Assembly (NCBI GenBank): GCA_017395935.1
Contig: JAFQNL010000004.1
Location: forward strand, 1 to 64,000
Length of the DNA: 64,000 bases
Source of the DNA: Oscillospiraceae bacterium
GTDB taxonomy: Bacteria > Bacillota > Clostridia > Oscillospirales > Oscillospiraceae
Direction of reading: 5' to 3'
Of this stretch, positions 17,371 to 25,352 are shown piece by piece. The notes under the pieces were generated by a model. It saw only the letters and a list, made by a program, of their open reading frames with translations, was not told the DNA's origin and made no database searches. Position 1 is the stretch's first letter. Every line of letters begins with the position of its first letter. A program made the translations under genes and the position numbers.

Positions 17371-17502
17371 TATGGCCTATATTATACCACATCAATAGTA
17401 AAAAGGAATACCTTTAGCGGGAAAACAGCTTGCCCCTTGCCCTGACTACATCCGTCTGATGATGGCCGAGGCGTTGGGGATTATAACAAGATGATAAAAA
17501 AA

Positions 17503-17528
17503 GAGGGAGAGCCCGCAAGCTCTCCCTC
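17503..17528 (-). terminator. Rho-independent terminator inside the left end of the prophage
   Basis: Stem GAGGGAGAGC/GCTCTCCCTC with a 6-nt loop and a run of seven A before it on the plus strand, which gives a U tract for minus-strand transcripts. It closes leftward phage transcription before attL. Confidence 0.85.
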
Positions 17529-17624
17529 TCCTCATTTCTGCTGCAAAAAAATTAAAAAATTGCGTTGCCTTTGAACGGATCCATGACAAGATCGTGGTGG
17601 GGGAGGGAGAGGCGAAATAAAAGC

Positions 17625-17659
17625 GTAACAGCGAGAACCGCAGACGTTCCCGCTGTTAC
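17625..17659 (-). terminator. Terminator after the 33-residue gene
   Basis: GTAACAGCG pairs with CGCTGTTAC, with further pairing inside, and is followed on the minus strand by CTTTTATTT. It lies 10 bp past the stop codon of the small gene at 17669-17770. Confidence 0.7.
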
Positions 17660-17668
17660 ATCTATGGA

Positions 17669-17770
17669 TTATTTCACTTCAATACGAAAAGCTCGAAGGC
17701 CGTAATCCTTGGCATAGATACGCCGACCATCCTTGGTTGTAGTCCATGCTACGAAGATATATTTCTTCAT
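17669..17770 (-). CDS. Small basic phage protein, 33 residues
   Basis: ATG at 17770 is preceded by GGAGGG at good spacing, and the frame runs 33 codons to TAA. The peptide starts MKKYIFVAWTTTKDG, is rich in Lys/Arg and aromatics, and ends FRIEVK. A dedicated hairpin terminator follows, which supports its being a real gene. No function is recognised. It is separated from immA by a stretch that holds a candidate small RNA on the opposite strand. Confidence 0.6.
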   Translation of the reverse strand: MKKYIFVAWTTTKDGRRIYAKDYGLRAFRIEVK

Positions 17771-17800
17771 TGCCAGCCCTCCTTTTTTTCGGAATTTGCA

Positions 17801-17829
17801 TTGCCAACCGAAAAAGGAAGTGCTATAAT
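17801..17829 (+). promoter_or_regulatory. Strong sigma-A-type promoter, plus strand
   Basis: TTGCCA (17801-17806), 17-bp spacer, perfect TATAAT (17824-17829). No protein gene follows on this strand within reach; the next feature is a pair of hairpins, so it probably drives a small RNA. Confidence 0.65.
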
Positions 17830-17835
17830 TGAGTT

Positions 17836-17908
17836 GCTAAACATAATTATTGCCCTTCCCCGTACGGAAGGCAATGGGAGAGCCGAGCCGCTTGGTTCGG
17901 CTCTTTAT
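17836..17908 (+). ncRNA. Candidate phage small RNA, about 70 nt
   Basis: Starting about 7 bp after a perfect -10 box, the transcript would contain hairpin 1 (17850-17874, TTGCC..TTCC with GGAAGGCAA) and hairpin 2 (17879-17904, AGAGCCGA with TCGGCTCT) followed by TTTAT, which resembles a weak terminator. It carries no convincing ribosome site. It runs against the immA-side minus-strand transcript. The evidence is promoter plus structure only. Confidence 0.4.
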
Positions 17909-17945
17909 CTATGTAAACAGGGTCTGCGCCTGGAGTCGTTTGACT

Positions 17946-18464
17946 CTATCGGTTGATGATCTTTTGCTGGACTCGGGCCGCAGCCGTGGATACGCCACAA
18001 GCTTGCGCGATTTCCTCTACTCGCTTCCCTCTCATAAGATGTGCGGGTATCAGCAACTCACCGGCGAATGCATCTGCCTGCCATTCAGGATCACAAAACA
18101 CTTGAGTTTTACCTGTGCCAGTGCGAGCAAAGGATACCGATCTGGGTTGATGCATAAAATAGTGGCCTATTTCATGCGCCACCGTAAAACGGTCTCGTCC
18201 CCTTCCGTTACACGCCCCGTCGTAGATGTCCTCCCTCAACTTGATTTTATGTTCGGAAGGAGTCGTTAGCCCGTGGCAGCTCCCCATCTCATGCATATCA
18301 CAGACTTCCAGGGTAAACTGGGGATCTATTTTGACCAGAGTTTGCTCTAAAAAGGGCATTACAGGAAAATAGACAGTCTCGTCTAAACCAGACCTCTGCC
18401 GAATCTGTGAGGCAAACCTACGAATAGCTAGGCGGGAACAAGGTGCGGCGACAGTAGTCATCAC
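17946..18464 (-). CDS. ImmA/IrrE-family metallopeptidase
   Basis: A 172-residue zinc peptidase with the HExxH motif in TVAHEIGHYFMHQ and a downstream Glu in the segment EWQADAFAGELLIP, both typical of ImmA. In ICEBs1-type systems ImmA cleaves the partner repressor and switches on the element. Its start overlaps the stop of the XRE gene by 4 bp, so repressor and protease are co-translated. The C-terminal helix-turn-helix-like segment VEEIAQACGVSTAAARV is standard for the family. Confidence 0.9.
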   Translation of the reverse strand: MMTTVAAPCSRLAIRRFASQIRQRSGLDETVYFPVMPFLEQTLVKIDPQFTLEVCDMHEMGSCHGLTTPSEHKIKLREDIYDGACNGRGRDRFTVAHEIGHYFMHQPRSVSFARTGTGKTQVFCDPEWQADAFAGELLIPAHLMRGKRVEEIAQACGVSTAAARVQQKIINR

Positions 18465-18838
18465 ATGGCATCATCTCTCTTTCTTCGCAGAACGTTCATA
18501 ATTTCATGGTACTCCCTCTCGTCCAGATCTCTAAACTTCCGGGCAAAGGCATAAGCTAGGGTTCGTGTACTTACAGGGGCATCTCCAAGATCAAGCTTGA
18601 GCTGTGTGACAGAGTGTACAGCCGCATCCGCAAGTCGTTCGCGCTCGTGATCACCTAACGCATACAGATCGGAAATCTTCTCGACCCAGCTGTCAGGGAT
18701 ATTACGTTTTCCAACTTCAACCGCAGACAGATATGACGACGTTACGCCAAGGCTCTCGGCCATGTCCTTCAACAGCTCACCTCGATCCATCCGAATGATC
18801 CTCAGTTCCCTGCCAAAAGCAGTAATCTTTCCAACCAC
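18461..18838 (-). CDS. XRE-family regulator paired with ImmA
   Basis: A 125-residue protein with an N-terminal helix-turn-helix (about residues 10-55, with DMAESLGVTSSYLSAVEVGK) and a charged C-terminal region. It begins at a GTG with AAGGAGGT 7 bases upstream. It is the likely target of the ImmA protease next door. Its own promoter is at 18874-18902. It lies about 28 kb from the main CI/Cro switch, so the phage has two regulatory circuits. Confidence 0.85.
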   Translation of the reverse strand: MVGKITAFGRELRIIRMDRGELLKDMAESLGVTSSYLSAVEVGKRNIPDSWVEKISDLYALGDHERERLADAAVHSVTQLKLDLGDAPVSTRTLAYAFARKFRDLDEREYHEIMNVLRRKRDDAM

Positions 18839-18873
18839 CGAAGGGACCTCCTTTTACTTTCGATTTGCATTCT

Positions 18874-18902
18874 TATCTACCATGCATCGCTCTCGTTGTC
18901 AA
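18874..18902 (-). promoter_or_regulatory. Sigma-A promoter for the XRE-immA pair
   Basis: On the minus strand TTGACA (18897-18902), 17-bp spacer, TAGATA (18874-18879), about 35 bp before the GTG start. Confidence 0.75.
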
Positions 18903-18945
18903 CTGCATTGTTGATTATTTTTCAATGGTGTCCATAAATCATCAA

Positions 18946-18971
18946 GCGGGGCCACCCCACGGTGGTCCCGC
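18946..18971 (-). terminator. Hairpin after the endolysin gene, probable late-operon terminator
   Basis: GCGGGGCCACC pairs with GGTGGTCCCGC around a 4-nt loop, 10 bp after the endolysin stop. The following minus-strand bases are only moderately T-rich. Confidence 0.6.
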
Positions 18972-18981
18972 TCTCCTCATT

Positions 18982-19638
18982 TTACAGGCCCAGCGCCTTG
19001 CCCCAGCTGCACTTGCCTACCACGCCGTCAGCGGTAAGCCCCTGCTTACCCTGCCAGTCCCTGGTGCAGCGCTCTGTAGCGGCGCCGAAATCGCCGTCCA
19101 CGGCGCAGCTATCGTAGCCGTAGCCCCGGAGGATCCGCTGCCAGGCTTTGACCTGGCTGCCCTCAGAGCCTCGTTTGAGTGTTTTGAGATCCACAGTAAT
19201 TACCTCCTCGCAGGGCGTCAAAAACAGCGCCCTCTCCTCCGTCCGCCGCCGGGTGAGCCCGGCCAGCACCTTGCCATTTGCCTTGTTGTAGGCCAGCAGC
19301 TTGTCCGCGATCTCCTCCCGGCTGCGCTTGCCGGAGGCCGTCAGGCCGTTGATATTGCCCACGTTAAAGGCAAAGCTCACCAGGGCGTCAAATTCGTTCT
19401 GGTTCCAGCCGTAGCTGCTGTACTTGCTCACATGGGCCTCAAACCGGGCGCAGTCCTCCCGGAGCAGCTCTGTGGCCTTTGCGCTGGTGATTTTCATGCC
19501 CTTGGCAATCTTAACGCCGTCCACCGTACCGGTATGGCCCACGCCGATGGTCCAGACGCCGGCCGGGCACTTGTAGGCCGTCAGCCGGCAGCCCTCGTAT
19601 TTGCGGATGAGGGCAAGGCCCTTGTCACTGATGTGCAT
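18982..19638 (-). CDS. Phage endolysin: GH24 lysozyme plus peptidoglycan-binding domain
   Basis: Degrades host peptidoglycan at the end of the lytic cycle. The first 140 residues resemble T4-type lysozymes, with the catalytic Glu in LIRKYEGCRLTAYKC and the GVGHT segment. The C-terminal third has a PG_binding_1 repeat (GSEGSQVKAWQRILRGYG, then FGAATERCTRDWQG). There is no signal peptide, as expected for holin-dependent export. The ATG shares a base with the holin stop (TGATG); a GTG one codon earlier is also possible. Confidence 0.92.
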   Translation of the reverse strand: MHISDKGLALIRKYEGCRLTAYKCPAGVWTIGVGHTGTVDGVKIAKGMKITSAKATELLREDCARFEAHVSKYSSYGWNQNEFDALVSFAFNVGNINGLTASGKRSREEIADKLLAYNKANGKVLAGLTRRRTEERALFLTPCEEVITVDLKTLKRGSEGSQVKAWQRILRGYGYDSCAVDGDFGAATERCTRDWQGKQGLTADGVVGKCSWGKALGL

Positions 19639-19838
19639 CACTCAGTAACCTCAGGGAGGCCCGCCACGCTGGTCAGCAGGGACAGGATACCGGCCAGGAC
19701 GGCAGCGCTGCCCACCATACCCCAGTTGACCTCGCCCATGACGGCGGCGGTGCCGATGGTAGCCACGGCGGTCTGAGCTACGGTCTTGACGGCGCGGACG
19801 CCTGCGGCCTTGATCCACTTCTTAGCGTAAGTATTCAT
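19638..19838 (-). CDS. Holin, r1t-like
   Basis: A 66-residue membrane protein starting at the ATG at 19838, behind AAAGGA. It has a short basic N-terminus with an RAVKTVAQTAVA stretch and two hydrophobic segments, as in the phage r1t holin family, which opens the inner membrane for the endolysin encoded immediately after. The call rests on size, hydrophobicity and position. Confidence 0.8.
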   Translation of the reverse strand: MNTYAKKWIKAAGVRAVKTVAQTAVATIGTAAVMGEVNWGMVGSAAVLAGILSLLTSVAGLPEVTE

Positions 19839-19840
19839 CG

Positions 19841-20131
19841 TCAAACTTCCTTTCTGTGGTAGAGACTGTTTTCATGCTCAATATCCTCGATGCGGTGGTT
19901 GATAACTTTGATCTGTTCCTCCACCACCGGCATTCGCCGGGCGAAGTTGTTGTGATCCCGGACCTCCCGGGTTAGTTCGTCGATTTTGGTATCAGTCACC
20001 GCCTGAGAGACTTTTAGGTTCTGCTCCAGCGTCTCACTCAGCCGCCGGGAGTTTCGGGTGTTGGTGATGATCACACCGATCAGGCTGGCTGCGGCGGTGA
20101 TGATGGCTGGGGCGATGGTTTCGATGGTCAT
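19841..20131 (-). CDS. Small membrane/coiled-coil phage protein next to holin
   Basis: The 96-residue product starts at the ATG MTIETIAP, has one hydrophobic segment (about residues 5-22), and continues as a charged helical stretch with a heptad-like pattern. Size and place recall haemolysin XhlA-type or holin-accessory proteins, but no motif proves it. It may tune lysis timing. An AAAGGA site precedes the ATG; its stop is 2 bp from the holin start. Confidence 0.65.
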   Translation of the reverse strand: MTIETIAPAIITAAASLIGVIITNTRNSRRLSETLEQNLKVSQAVTDTKIDELTREVRDHNNFARRMPVVEEQIKVINHRIEDIEHENSLYHRKEV

Positions 20132-20150
20132 TGGTAGTTCCTTTCTGGCC

Positions 20151-20666
20151 TTACACGGCCTCCACATAAACGCCGACTAAATCGGCCAGCGGGCTGTACA
20201 CCGGGATGCCAGTATCCCGGGTACACAGGTAGATGGTGTAATCCTGGATGTAATACTTGCCGGATTCCAGGGCCATATTGCCGCTGTACGGGATGGGATC
20301 ATCCAACGTACCGGCGTGAGTCTCGTTGATCTGCTCCCACAGGGACGCAGCGTTTTCGGGCTCCCATCCTGCTTGCGACGTGTGGGCCTGAATCACGCGC
20401 CACAGCTTGCCGCCCCGCTGGACTTTGAATCCTACGGAATAGGCCGTATCAGCCGCCCACTCAGGATAGAAACTCACCATCCGCAGTGCGGTGTTATCGT
20501 CCACTGTCAGGGTGTTGATCTGCTGGGCGATAAGCATCCGGGAGACTTCCTCGGTGGTCAGGGGGCGTGTGCGCTCGTAGGCTTCCAATTCGGCCAATGC
20601 GGACTGCATGGCTGAGATTTCTTCCTGCGTCATATTCTTGATAGTTTTTATCTGCACGTTACTCAT
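20151..20666 (-). CDS. Tail-associated protein with chitin/carbohydrate-binding (CBM5/12-like) module
   Basis: The 171-residue protein starts at the ATG at 20666, inside the end of the preceding gene. The middle has the pattern W..DTAYSVGFKVQ..GKLWR..QAHTS..GWEP....LW, which is the CBM5/12 (ChtBD3) fold signature with its conserved Trp/Tyr residues. The N-terminal 50 residues look helical. It probably sits at the tail tip and helps bind cell-surface sugars. A related module is found in the gene at 22101-22517. Confidence 0.75.
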   Translation of the reverse strand: MSNVQIKTIKNMTQEEISAMQSALAELEAYERTRPLTTEEVSRMLIAQQINTLTVDDNTALRMVSFYPEWAADTAYSVGFKVQRGGKLWRVIQAHTSQAGWEPENAASLWEQINETHAGTLDDPIPYSGNMALESGKYYIQDYTIYLCTRDTGIPVYSPLADLVGVYVEAV

Positions 20667-21353
20667 AATATTCACCCCACAGTACAACCCTTGTTCCAAC
20701 GTTAAGGTACGCCCCGTTTACAACTATGTTCGCGGTTTTCCCAGTTTTAGGAACATTGTCATCTGTCCCAAGCGTGCCATACATTGCCGATGTGCCACCG
20801 AACGGCAAAGTATAGTTTTTACCAACTGTGGTGGCAATGTCTACTGAAAATCCTCGCTTAAACACAGCCAAATCATCAGACCATTCTGCACCAATCATTT
20901 TAGTTTGCCATGTTGCTGATGTAGCATCTGCATATGCAACCTTTCGTGAATTATAGCCAAAAGCAGTCGTTTCGATAAGAAGAGCGATTTTGCTCGCAAC
21001 GGCGGTTCCATCCGAATCGACAGTCAATGCAACTCCATTCAAACCGGAGTTGATAATTGCAGTTAAATTGTGAAAATCGTGTGCAAGGGTAACGCTCAAC
21101 GATGCAGTAAGTTCATTTATTTCCTGATCTATCAGTATTTGCGATTTTGCTTTTCCAGAGCCGCCAGAACTACCTTCGCCGTTGGGGATTTCCACCGTCA
21201 CCGCCTTGGAGCCGTCATAGGTGGCGCTCACTGCGCCGACGAATGTAAGTGCCGCATTCTGGGAAGAAAGCGAACTAACGCCATCTTCCAGATGGTTCAG
21301 CTTCTCGGCTGTGATCTTATCCCCTTTGCCCAAGTTTGTTTTACGTATGACAT
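20659..21353 (-). pseudogene. Tail-fibre protein gene with frameshift near its start
   Basis: A good start exists at the ATG at 21353 (GAGGAGG just upstream), giving MSYVKQTWAKG, but the frame leaves the main reading frame there. The main frame continues KGDKITAEKLNHLEDGV from a TTG at 21333 that has no ribosome site. The two join perfectly if one G is added to the run at 21321-21324; W.KGDKITAEKLN.LEDG is a very common tail-fibre N-terminus. The rest (about 220 residues) is rich in Thr/Ser/Gly and beta-type, without a recognised enzyme domain. It is either a real one-base deletion, phase variation, or a sequencing error. Confidence 0.65.
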
Positions 21354-21366
21354 GTTACTCCTCCTC

Positions 21367-21879
21367 TTAGCCCACCACAGCGATGGGCGGATTGGCAGTC
21401 AGATAGGCGTCCACTGCCTGCTGTAGGTCCCCGCCGCCGGTAGGCGGATTGTCCGCCAGATAGGCCTCCACGGCGGCGCCGATCTGCTCCGGGGTGGCCC
21501 CACCGTCCTCCAGTTTTTTGATTCTGATCTCCAGATCTGTCCAGTGCTTGACTTCGGTGGGCGTGTAGACGTAGTCGTCCGGCTTTGTGCGGGGCCGTAC
21601 CGCGATCTCCTTGCGGATGGTGGTTTTGTTGCCGTCGGCGTCGGCGACGTAGACATATACAATCAGCCGCCTGCCCGCCTGGAGCAGATCGTCTGGGATG
21701 TCGGCCAGCATAGCGTCGCCGGACTGGTAAGGATGGACGCTGGCCACGTTCGGGCTGGAGCGCAGTCGGAAATGGATCCAGTCTGTTTCCGAGATGTCTC
21801 CGGTGATCTGTAGTTTCCGGCCGGTGTCCCACTGCCACAGCTCGGTGCGGCCGTCTTTGATTGCAATTGTCGGATTCAA
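21367..21879 (-). CDS. Baseplate/tail-fibre component (BppU-like N-terminus)
   Basis: The 170-residue product starts at a TTG at 21879 with AAGGGGGA upstream; an ATG 11 codons earlier would place that site inside the gene. The N-terminal 110 residues (NPTIAIKDGRTELWQWDTG onward) look like the beta-rich domain found at the start of upper-baseplate proteins; a Gly/Pro-rich repeat region with two copies of a VEAYL/VDAYL..NPP unit follows. Function in host binding is inferred from position. Confidence 0.6.
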   Translation of the reverse strand: MNPTIAIKDGRTELWQWDTGRKLQITGDISETDWIHFRLRSSPNVASVHPYQSGDAMLADIPDDLLQAGRRLIVYVYVADADGNKTTIRKEIAVRPRTKPDDYVYTPTEVKHWTDLEIRIKKLEDGGATPEQIGAAVEAYLADNPPTGGGDLQQAVDAYLTANPPIAVVG

Positions 21880-21917
21880 TTCACATTCCCCCTTTCCCAA
21901 ATTATAAAACATCTGTT

Positions 21918-22097
21918 CTATTTGCGATATGCAATATCAGAATTTCTGCCGCTATCGGCGGTGTTTTTTTCGCCTGGTTGCGTTTTTGCTGCAACAGCGG
22001 CAATTTCCCGCTGCGCCTCACAGGGCGGCAGCCCGCTTTTGTAAATCAGATCAAGCAGGGATGCCGGAACGTCGTTGGCAGCTTTGTTGATGCCCAT
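21918..22097 (-). CDS. Small phage tail-region protein, 59 residues
   Basis: The ATG lies 3 bp after the stop of the upstream gene. The frame encodes 59 residues starting MGINKAANDVPASLLDLIYK, helical, with a polar C-terminus. No function is recognised. The tight spacing and its filling an otherwise empty 220-bp gap support it. Confidence 0.55.
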   Translation of the reverse strand: MGINKAANDVPASLLDLIYKSGLPPCEAQREIAAVAAKTQPGEKNTADSGRNSDIAYRK

Positions 22098-22100
22098 GGG

Positions 22101-22517
22101 TTAGGCCCCTTCCGGGGCATATGCTACCCACAAGCTCTCCGTCCCCAGCGCACCGGGCTCCCAGACGTTCTGGCCGCTGTAGACGCTCTTCCACAGTTTC
22201 CCGTTATGGGAGACGATAGCCCCCTTTTGGTAGTCGGTGCTGATGCCGTCCCACTTGACCCACTGGGGATAGTCCGAGGCGTCCGGCTCTGCGTGGAGGG
22301 CTTCCAGCGCGGCCACACGGTCTGCCAGTGACTGGACGATTTCCGCCCATTCAGGCCGCTCTGTCTCGATGGAAAGATGCTCCACCGCCAGCTTCTGCAG
22401 CGTCTCCCGCTGCTCGTCGGTCAGGTGGCCCAGACAGTACATGGTGTTGATGCGCTGGGTAATCTCCGGGAGGGTGTACTCCTGGTAGGTAATCAGATTT
22501 GATAGTGTGTTGTACAT
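22101..22517 (-). CDS. Tail protein with CBM5/12-like carbohydrate-binding module
   Basis: A 138-residue protein. Residues 1-75 are helical (DUF-like tail-fibre chaperone or adaptor look); the C-terminal half has W.KWDGISTDYQKGAIVSHNG, K.W.S and a final SLWVAY, matching the CBM5/12 pattern. It follows the large tail-tip protein by 9 bp and likely contributes to receptor binding. Confidence 0.7.
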   Translation of the reverse strand: MYNTLSNLITYQEYTLPEITQRINTMYCLGHLTDEQRETLQKLAVEHLSIETERPEWAEIVQSLADRVAALEALHAEPDASDYPQWVKWDGISTDYQKGAIVSHNGKLWKSVYSGQNVWEPGALGTESLWVAYAPEGA

Positions 22518-22526
22518 GCTTCCTCC

Positions 22527-25352
22527 TTAATACATGGCCATCCAGTGGATGGCTACATGACCGGAACTGGTACTGGTTGTATCGTTGTAGATATCAGCGG
22601 TAAAACCATTGGCCGATGCGGTTTTCAGCTTGCAAAAGAGTCTGGTGCTGCTGTTATGCCGGGGTGTCAGGGTTACATCCGGAGTCCCCGGAAAGGCCGA
22701 AGTGAAAGTCACCGAAAACTCAGTGGTCGCCCGAGGTGCTGCCGTGACAGAGACGCGGCCATGCTGGATCCGGGGGACGGGGAAGCCGTTGACGCTCAGG
22801 CCGCTGCCGAAACTGCCTCTGCCCTTGGCGTCTACATTGCCGTCCCCATCCAGCACCAGATTCCGCACAAAACCGCCGGAGTTGGCCGTCTCATAGCCCA
22901 GATAGATGCCGGAACGGTTCAATGGCCCCAGCGTGGTATAGGAGATCTCTTCGTTGGCAGTGATAACGAAAATCTGGTCCTGACTCATCACTCCGTCGAA
23001 GCTCAGGCGGAAATAAACCGTCTTGGCAAGGCTGTTGCCCTCATGATCAGTCGCTGGGATCGTCATTTCCCAGCTGCCGGAAGCCGTGTCTACAGAGATG
23101 CCGTAACCGCCAGCCATAAAAACAGTTCCGTCCGCACGGCCGAGACAGTTAAAATCCACGTCCCAGAAGCTCAGAACGTTCTTGTCGTTCTGATTGGGCC
23201 AGAAGCCGCTGCCCCGAATCACATCCCCCGCTTTACAGGGGACATAAAAGGTGGTATAGAAACCGCTCTCTTCTACGTATCCGTCCAGTTCATCGAAGGA
23301 AAATCCAACCTCGATGTTTGATATAGGCATACGCCGATTTGTAAGACATCCGCTAACCTCGTAACCGCCCATGTCTCTGGACTTGCCGATCAGGTTGGTG
23401 AAGTCAGGTGAACGAAGGGCTGTGCCGCCGGAAGAACCGTTATCCAGGTAGACCCGGTTGACGCGGTCCCCGTATTTGCCCTGCACAATGAAATCACAGT
23501 CAGTCTTGATGCCGTCCCCGACTCCGAGGCCGTTGGGGGTGAGAGCACCGGCCTCGCTGCCGTTCAGGTAGGCAAAGGCCGCCCTGGCCATGCTTACCTG
23601 CGTAGCGTCCACTAACCCCCAACTGTTTACGGTAAAGTGCCGGTCTATGCCATCGTCGGTAGAGGAAACCTCAATGACGCAGCCGTCGCTCCCCAACGGC
23701 CGTAGGGCAATGGTACCCCGGTCGGAGACCTTGTAGAGTCCGTCCTCCCGAATCTCCCAGCCGCCGATGGTGGCCCCAAGCGCGATCAGGTCGGTGACAT
23801 TGATCTTGTCGGCTGTAATGGAGTTTTTCACCAGCACAGAGCCGTCCAACCGCTGCTGATATTGCTCGTCGGTGAGCTGCTCCGCTGTCAGCGTGCCCGC
23901 CTTGGCGTTGAGCTCGTAGAACAGGCCGTCCGACCCCTCCAGAATGATCTTCTTGGCCGAGAGGGTGTTTGCCTGGATCAGGTCGCCAAGGATGGTGACG
24001 CCGGTGATGTACTTGCTGGCGTTTATGGTGACGGCGGAGATGTCGTTGGCGATGATGCCGGCCAGGACAAACAACTGATTGAGATAGGCACCATCTGCCA
24101 ACAGCGTTTGGATTGTTTTCAGTGCTTGCGCCTGTGCCTGCGCAGCAGCTTCTTCTGCGGATTGCTGGGCAGCAGACCCGGTAGAAGCCAGGACAGATCG
24201 GCTTCGCTGCCCCAATTCATAGGTAGTATCCAATGGATTTACTACGTCCAGCGTACGTTTCACTACCCGCATATAGGTATCAAGCCCAATCGGATCGCAG
24301 ACAACCCTATAGTAGTTGTACCGTTCGATAGCATCAAGATCCAAGCCGATCACTGATAGATCAAGCGCAGACAGGGCAATCCGTTCTTCAAAGGTTTGCG
24401 CCTCCAGCCACGCTTTCGCTTTCGTCAGCAGATTTCCAGGATCAGTTACATCCGGCCATTCCACGGTACCGACTACAATGCCGTAAATATCGATTGCGGC
24501 ATCATCATCCAGGTATATGCAGCCATCGTTTACGCTGGAAATGGTTACTTTTCCTTCGGACGATCCGCCGCCTTGATCTGCAGTCGCCCCAAGTGGGATC
24601 AGGCGGGTAATCACATTGGTGGGATCAATTTCCCGGCTGATCGATTTGATGTTTTTTCCCAGGGCAATCGTAACGGGAGACCGTTCTCCTAATTCCTGCA
24701 CATAATCCAGATACAACTTGCCGTCAAGGCTGTATAGCCGGATTTCACCGCCAAGGGATTTCAGCAGCTTTTCAGATATTGCATCCCATGTGGTTTGATA
24801 GTTTAGGCCTTTTGTCACGTTGCCGCTGCCCGTGGTTACTGCAACAGTGCCCAAATTGATCTGCTTGTAAGGTTCCACTTGGGCATTGTGCTGTGATAAA
24901 AGCAGGCCCCAAAAGTCTTCGATCCTGTAAGTAGCTTCGGCTGTGTACGGCTGGACAGAATCGCACAAAAAGCCCAAACGATCTTCGCAGATAACGGTTT
25001 TGGAAATCAATCCACTTTCATCCATCTGCGGCGTGACAGTTAGAACACGGCCAACAAATTCACTTAAGATCACATTTGCGCTGTCTACGATAGCTTCGTC
25101 AACCACAGCATAATCTACGATAGCATTACCTTCCGTATCGTTCTTCACGTTATGGACGCTGATCATAGTGGTCCGGCTGTTCAGCAGATCAAAGCCAGGG
25201 TTGTCCGGCAGGATGGTAAAAGTCAGGCTGTCAATCTCGCCGGAGCAGCCCTGTACAAGGCTGCAGGAGGGCAGATGAGGGTCGTTTCGGTTCATGGACG
25301 GTTCATGGATGATAGTGGCTGTATCCCCGTTATAGATTGTCACACGGTACAT
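22527..25352 (-). CDS. Tail-tip/tail-fibre protein (phage minor structural protein, antireceptor type)
   Basis: The 941-residue product starts [10 protein letters not shown] at the ATG that overlaps the previous stop by one base (TAATG). The first 350 residues match the siphovirus tail-associated baseplate-hub pattern (short beta strands with ITRLIPLGA near 280). A coiled coil runs around residues 390-420, then beta-rich domains including one with CGQ-poor, Trp/Gly-rich folds, ending in a receptor-binding-like beta sandwich. No endopeptidase or lysozyme motif was noticed. Confidence 0.8.
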   Translation of the reverse strand: MYRVTIYNGDTATIIHEPSMNRNDPHLPSCSLVQGCSGEIDSLTFTILPDNPGFDLLNSRTTMISVHNVKNDTEGNAIVDYAVVDEAIVDSANVILSEFVGRVLTVTPQMDESGLISKTVICEDRLGFLCDSVQPYTAEATYRIEDFWGLLLSQHNAQVEPYKQINLGTVAVTTGSGNVTKGLNYQTTWDAISEKLLKSLGGEIRLYSLDGKLYLDYVQELGERSPVTIALGKNIKSISREIDPTNVITRLIPLGATADQGGGSSEGKVTISSVNDGCIYLDDDAAIDIYGIVVGTVEWPDVTDPGNLLTKAKAWLEAQTFEERIALSALDLSVIGLDLDAIERYNYYRVVCDPIGLDTYMRVVKRTLDVVNPLDTTYELGQRSRSVLASTGSAAQQSAEEAAAQAQAQALKTIQTLLADGAYLNQLFVLAGIIANDISAVTINASKYITGVTILGDLIQANTLSAKKIILEGSDGLFYELNAKAGTLTAEQLTDEQYQQRLDGSVLVKNSITADKINVTDLIALGATIGGWEIREDGLYKVSDRGTIALRPLGSDGCVIEVSSTDDGIDRHFTVNSWGLVDATQVSMARAAFAYLNGSEAGALTPNGLGVGDGIKTDCDFIVQGKYGDRVNRVYLDNGSSGGTALRSPDFTNLIGKSRDMGGYEVSGCLTNRRMPISNIEVGFSFDELDGYVEESGFYTTFYVPCKAGDVIRGSGFWPNQNDKNVLSFWDVDFNCLGRADGTVFMAGGYGISVDTASGSWEMTIPATDHEGNSLAKTVYFRLSFDGVMSQDQIFVITANEEISYTTLGPLNRSGIYLGYETANSGGFVRNLVLDGDGNVDAKGRGSFGSGLSVNGFPVPRIQHGRVSVTAAPRATTEFSVTFTSAFPGTPDVTLTPRHNSSTRLFCKLKTASANGFTADIYNDTTSTSSGHVAIHWMAMY

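Noticed and set aside
17850..18269. Plus-strand frame of 139 codons
   Set aside because: Antisense to immA and lacks a ribosome site; the visible structure there is better explained by a small RNA and terminator.
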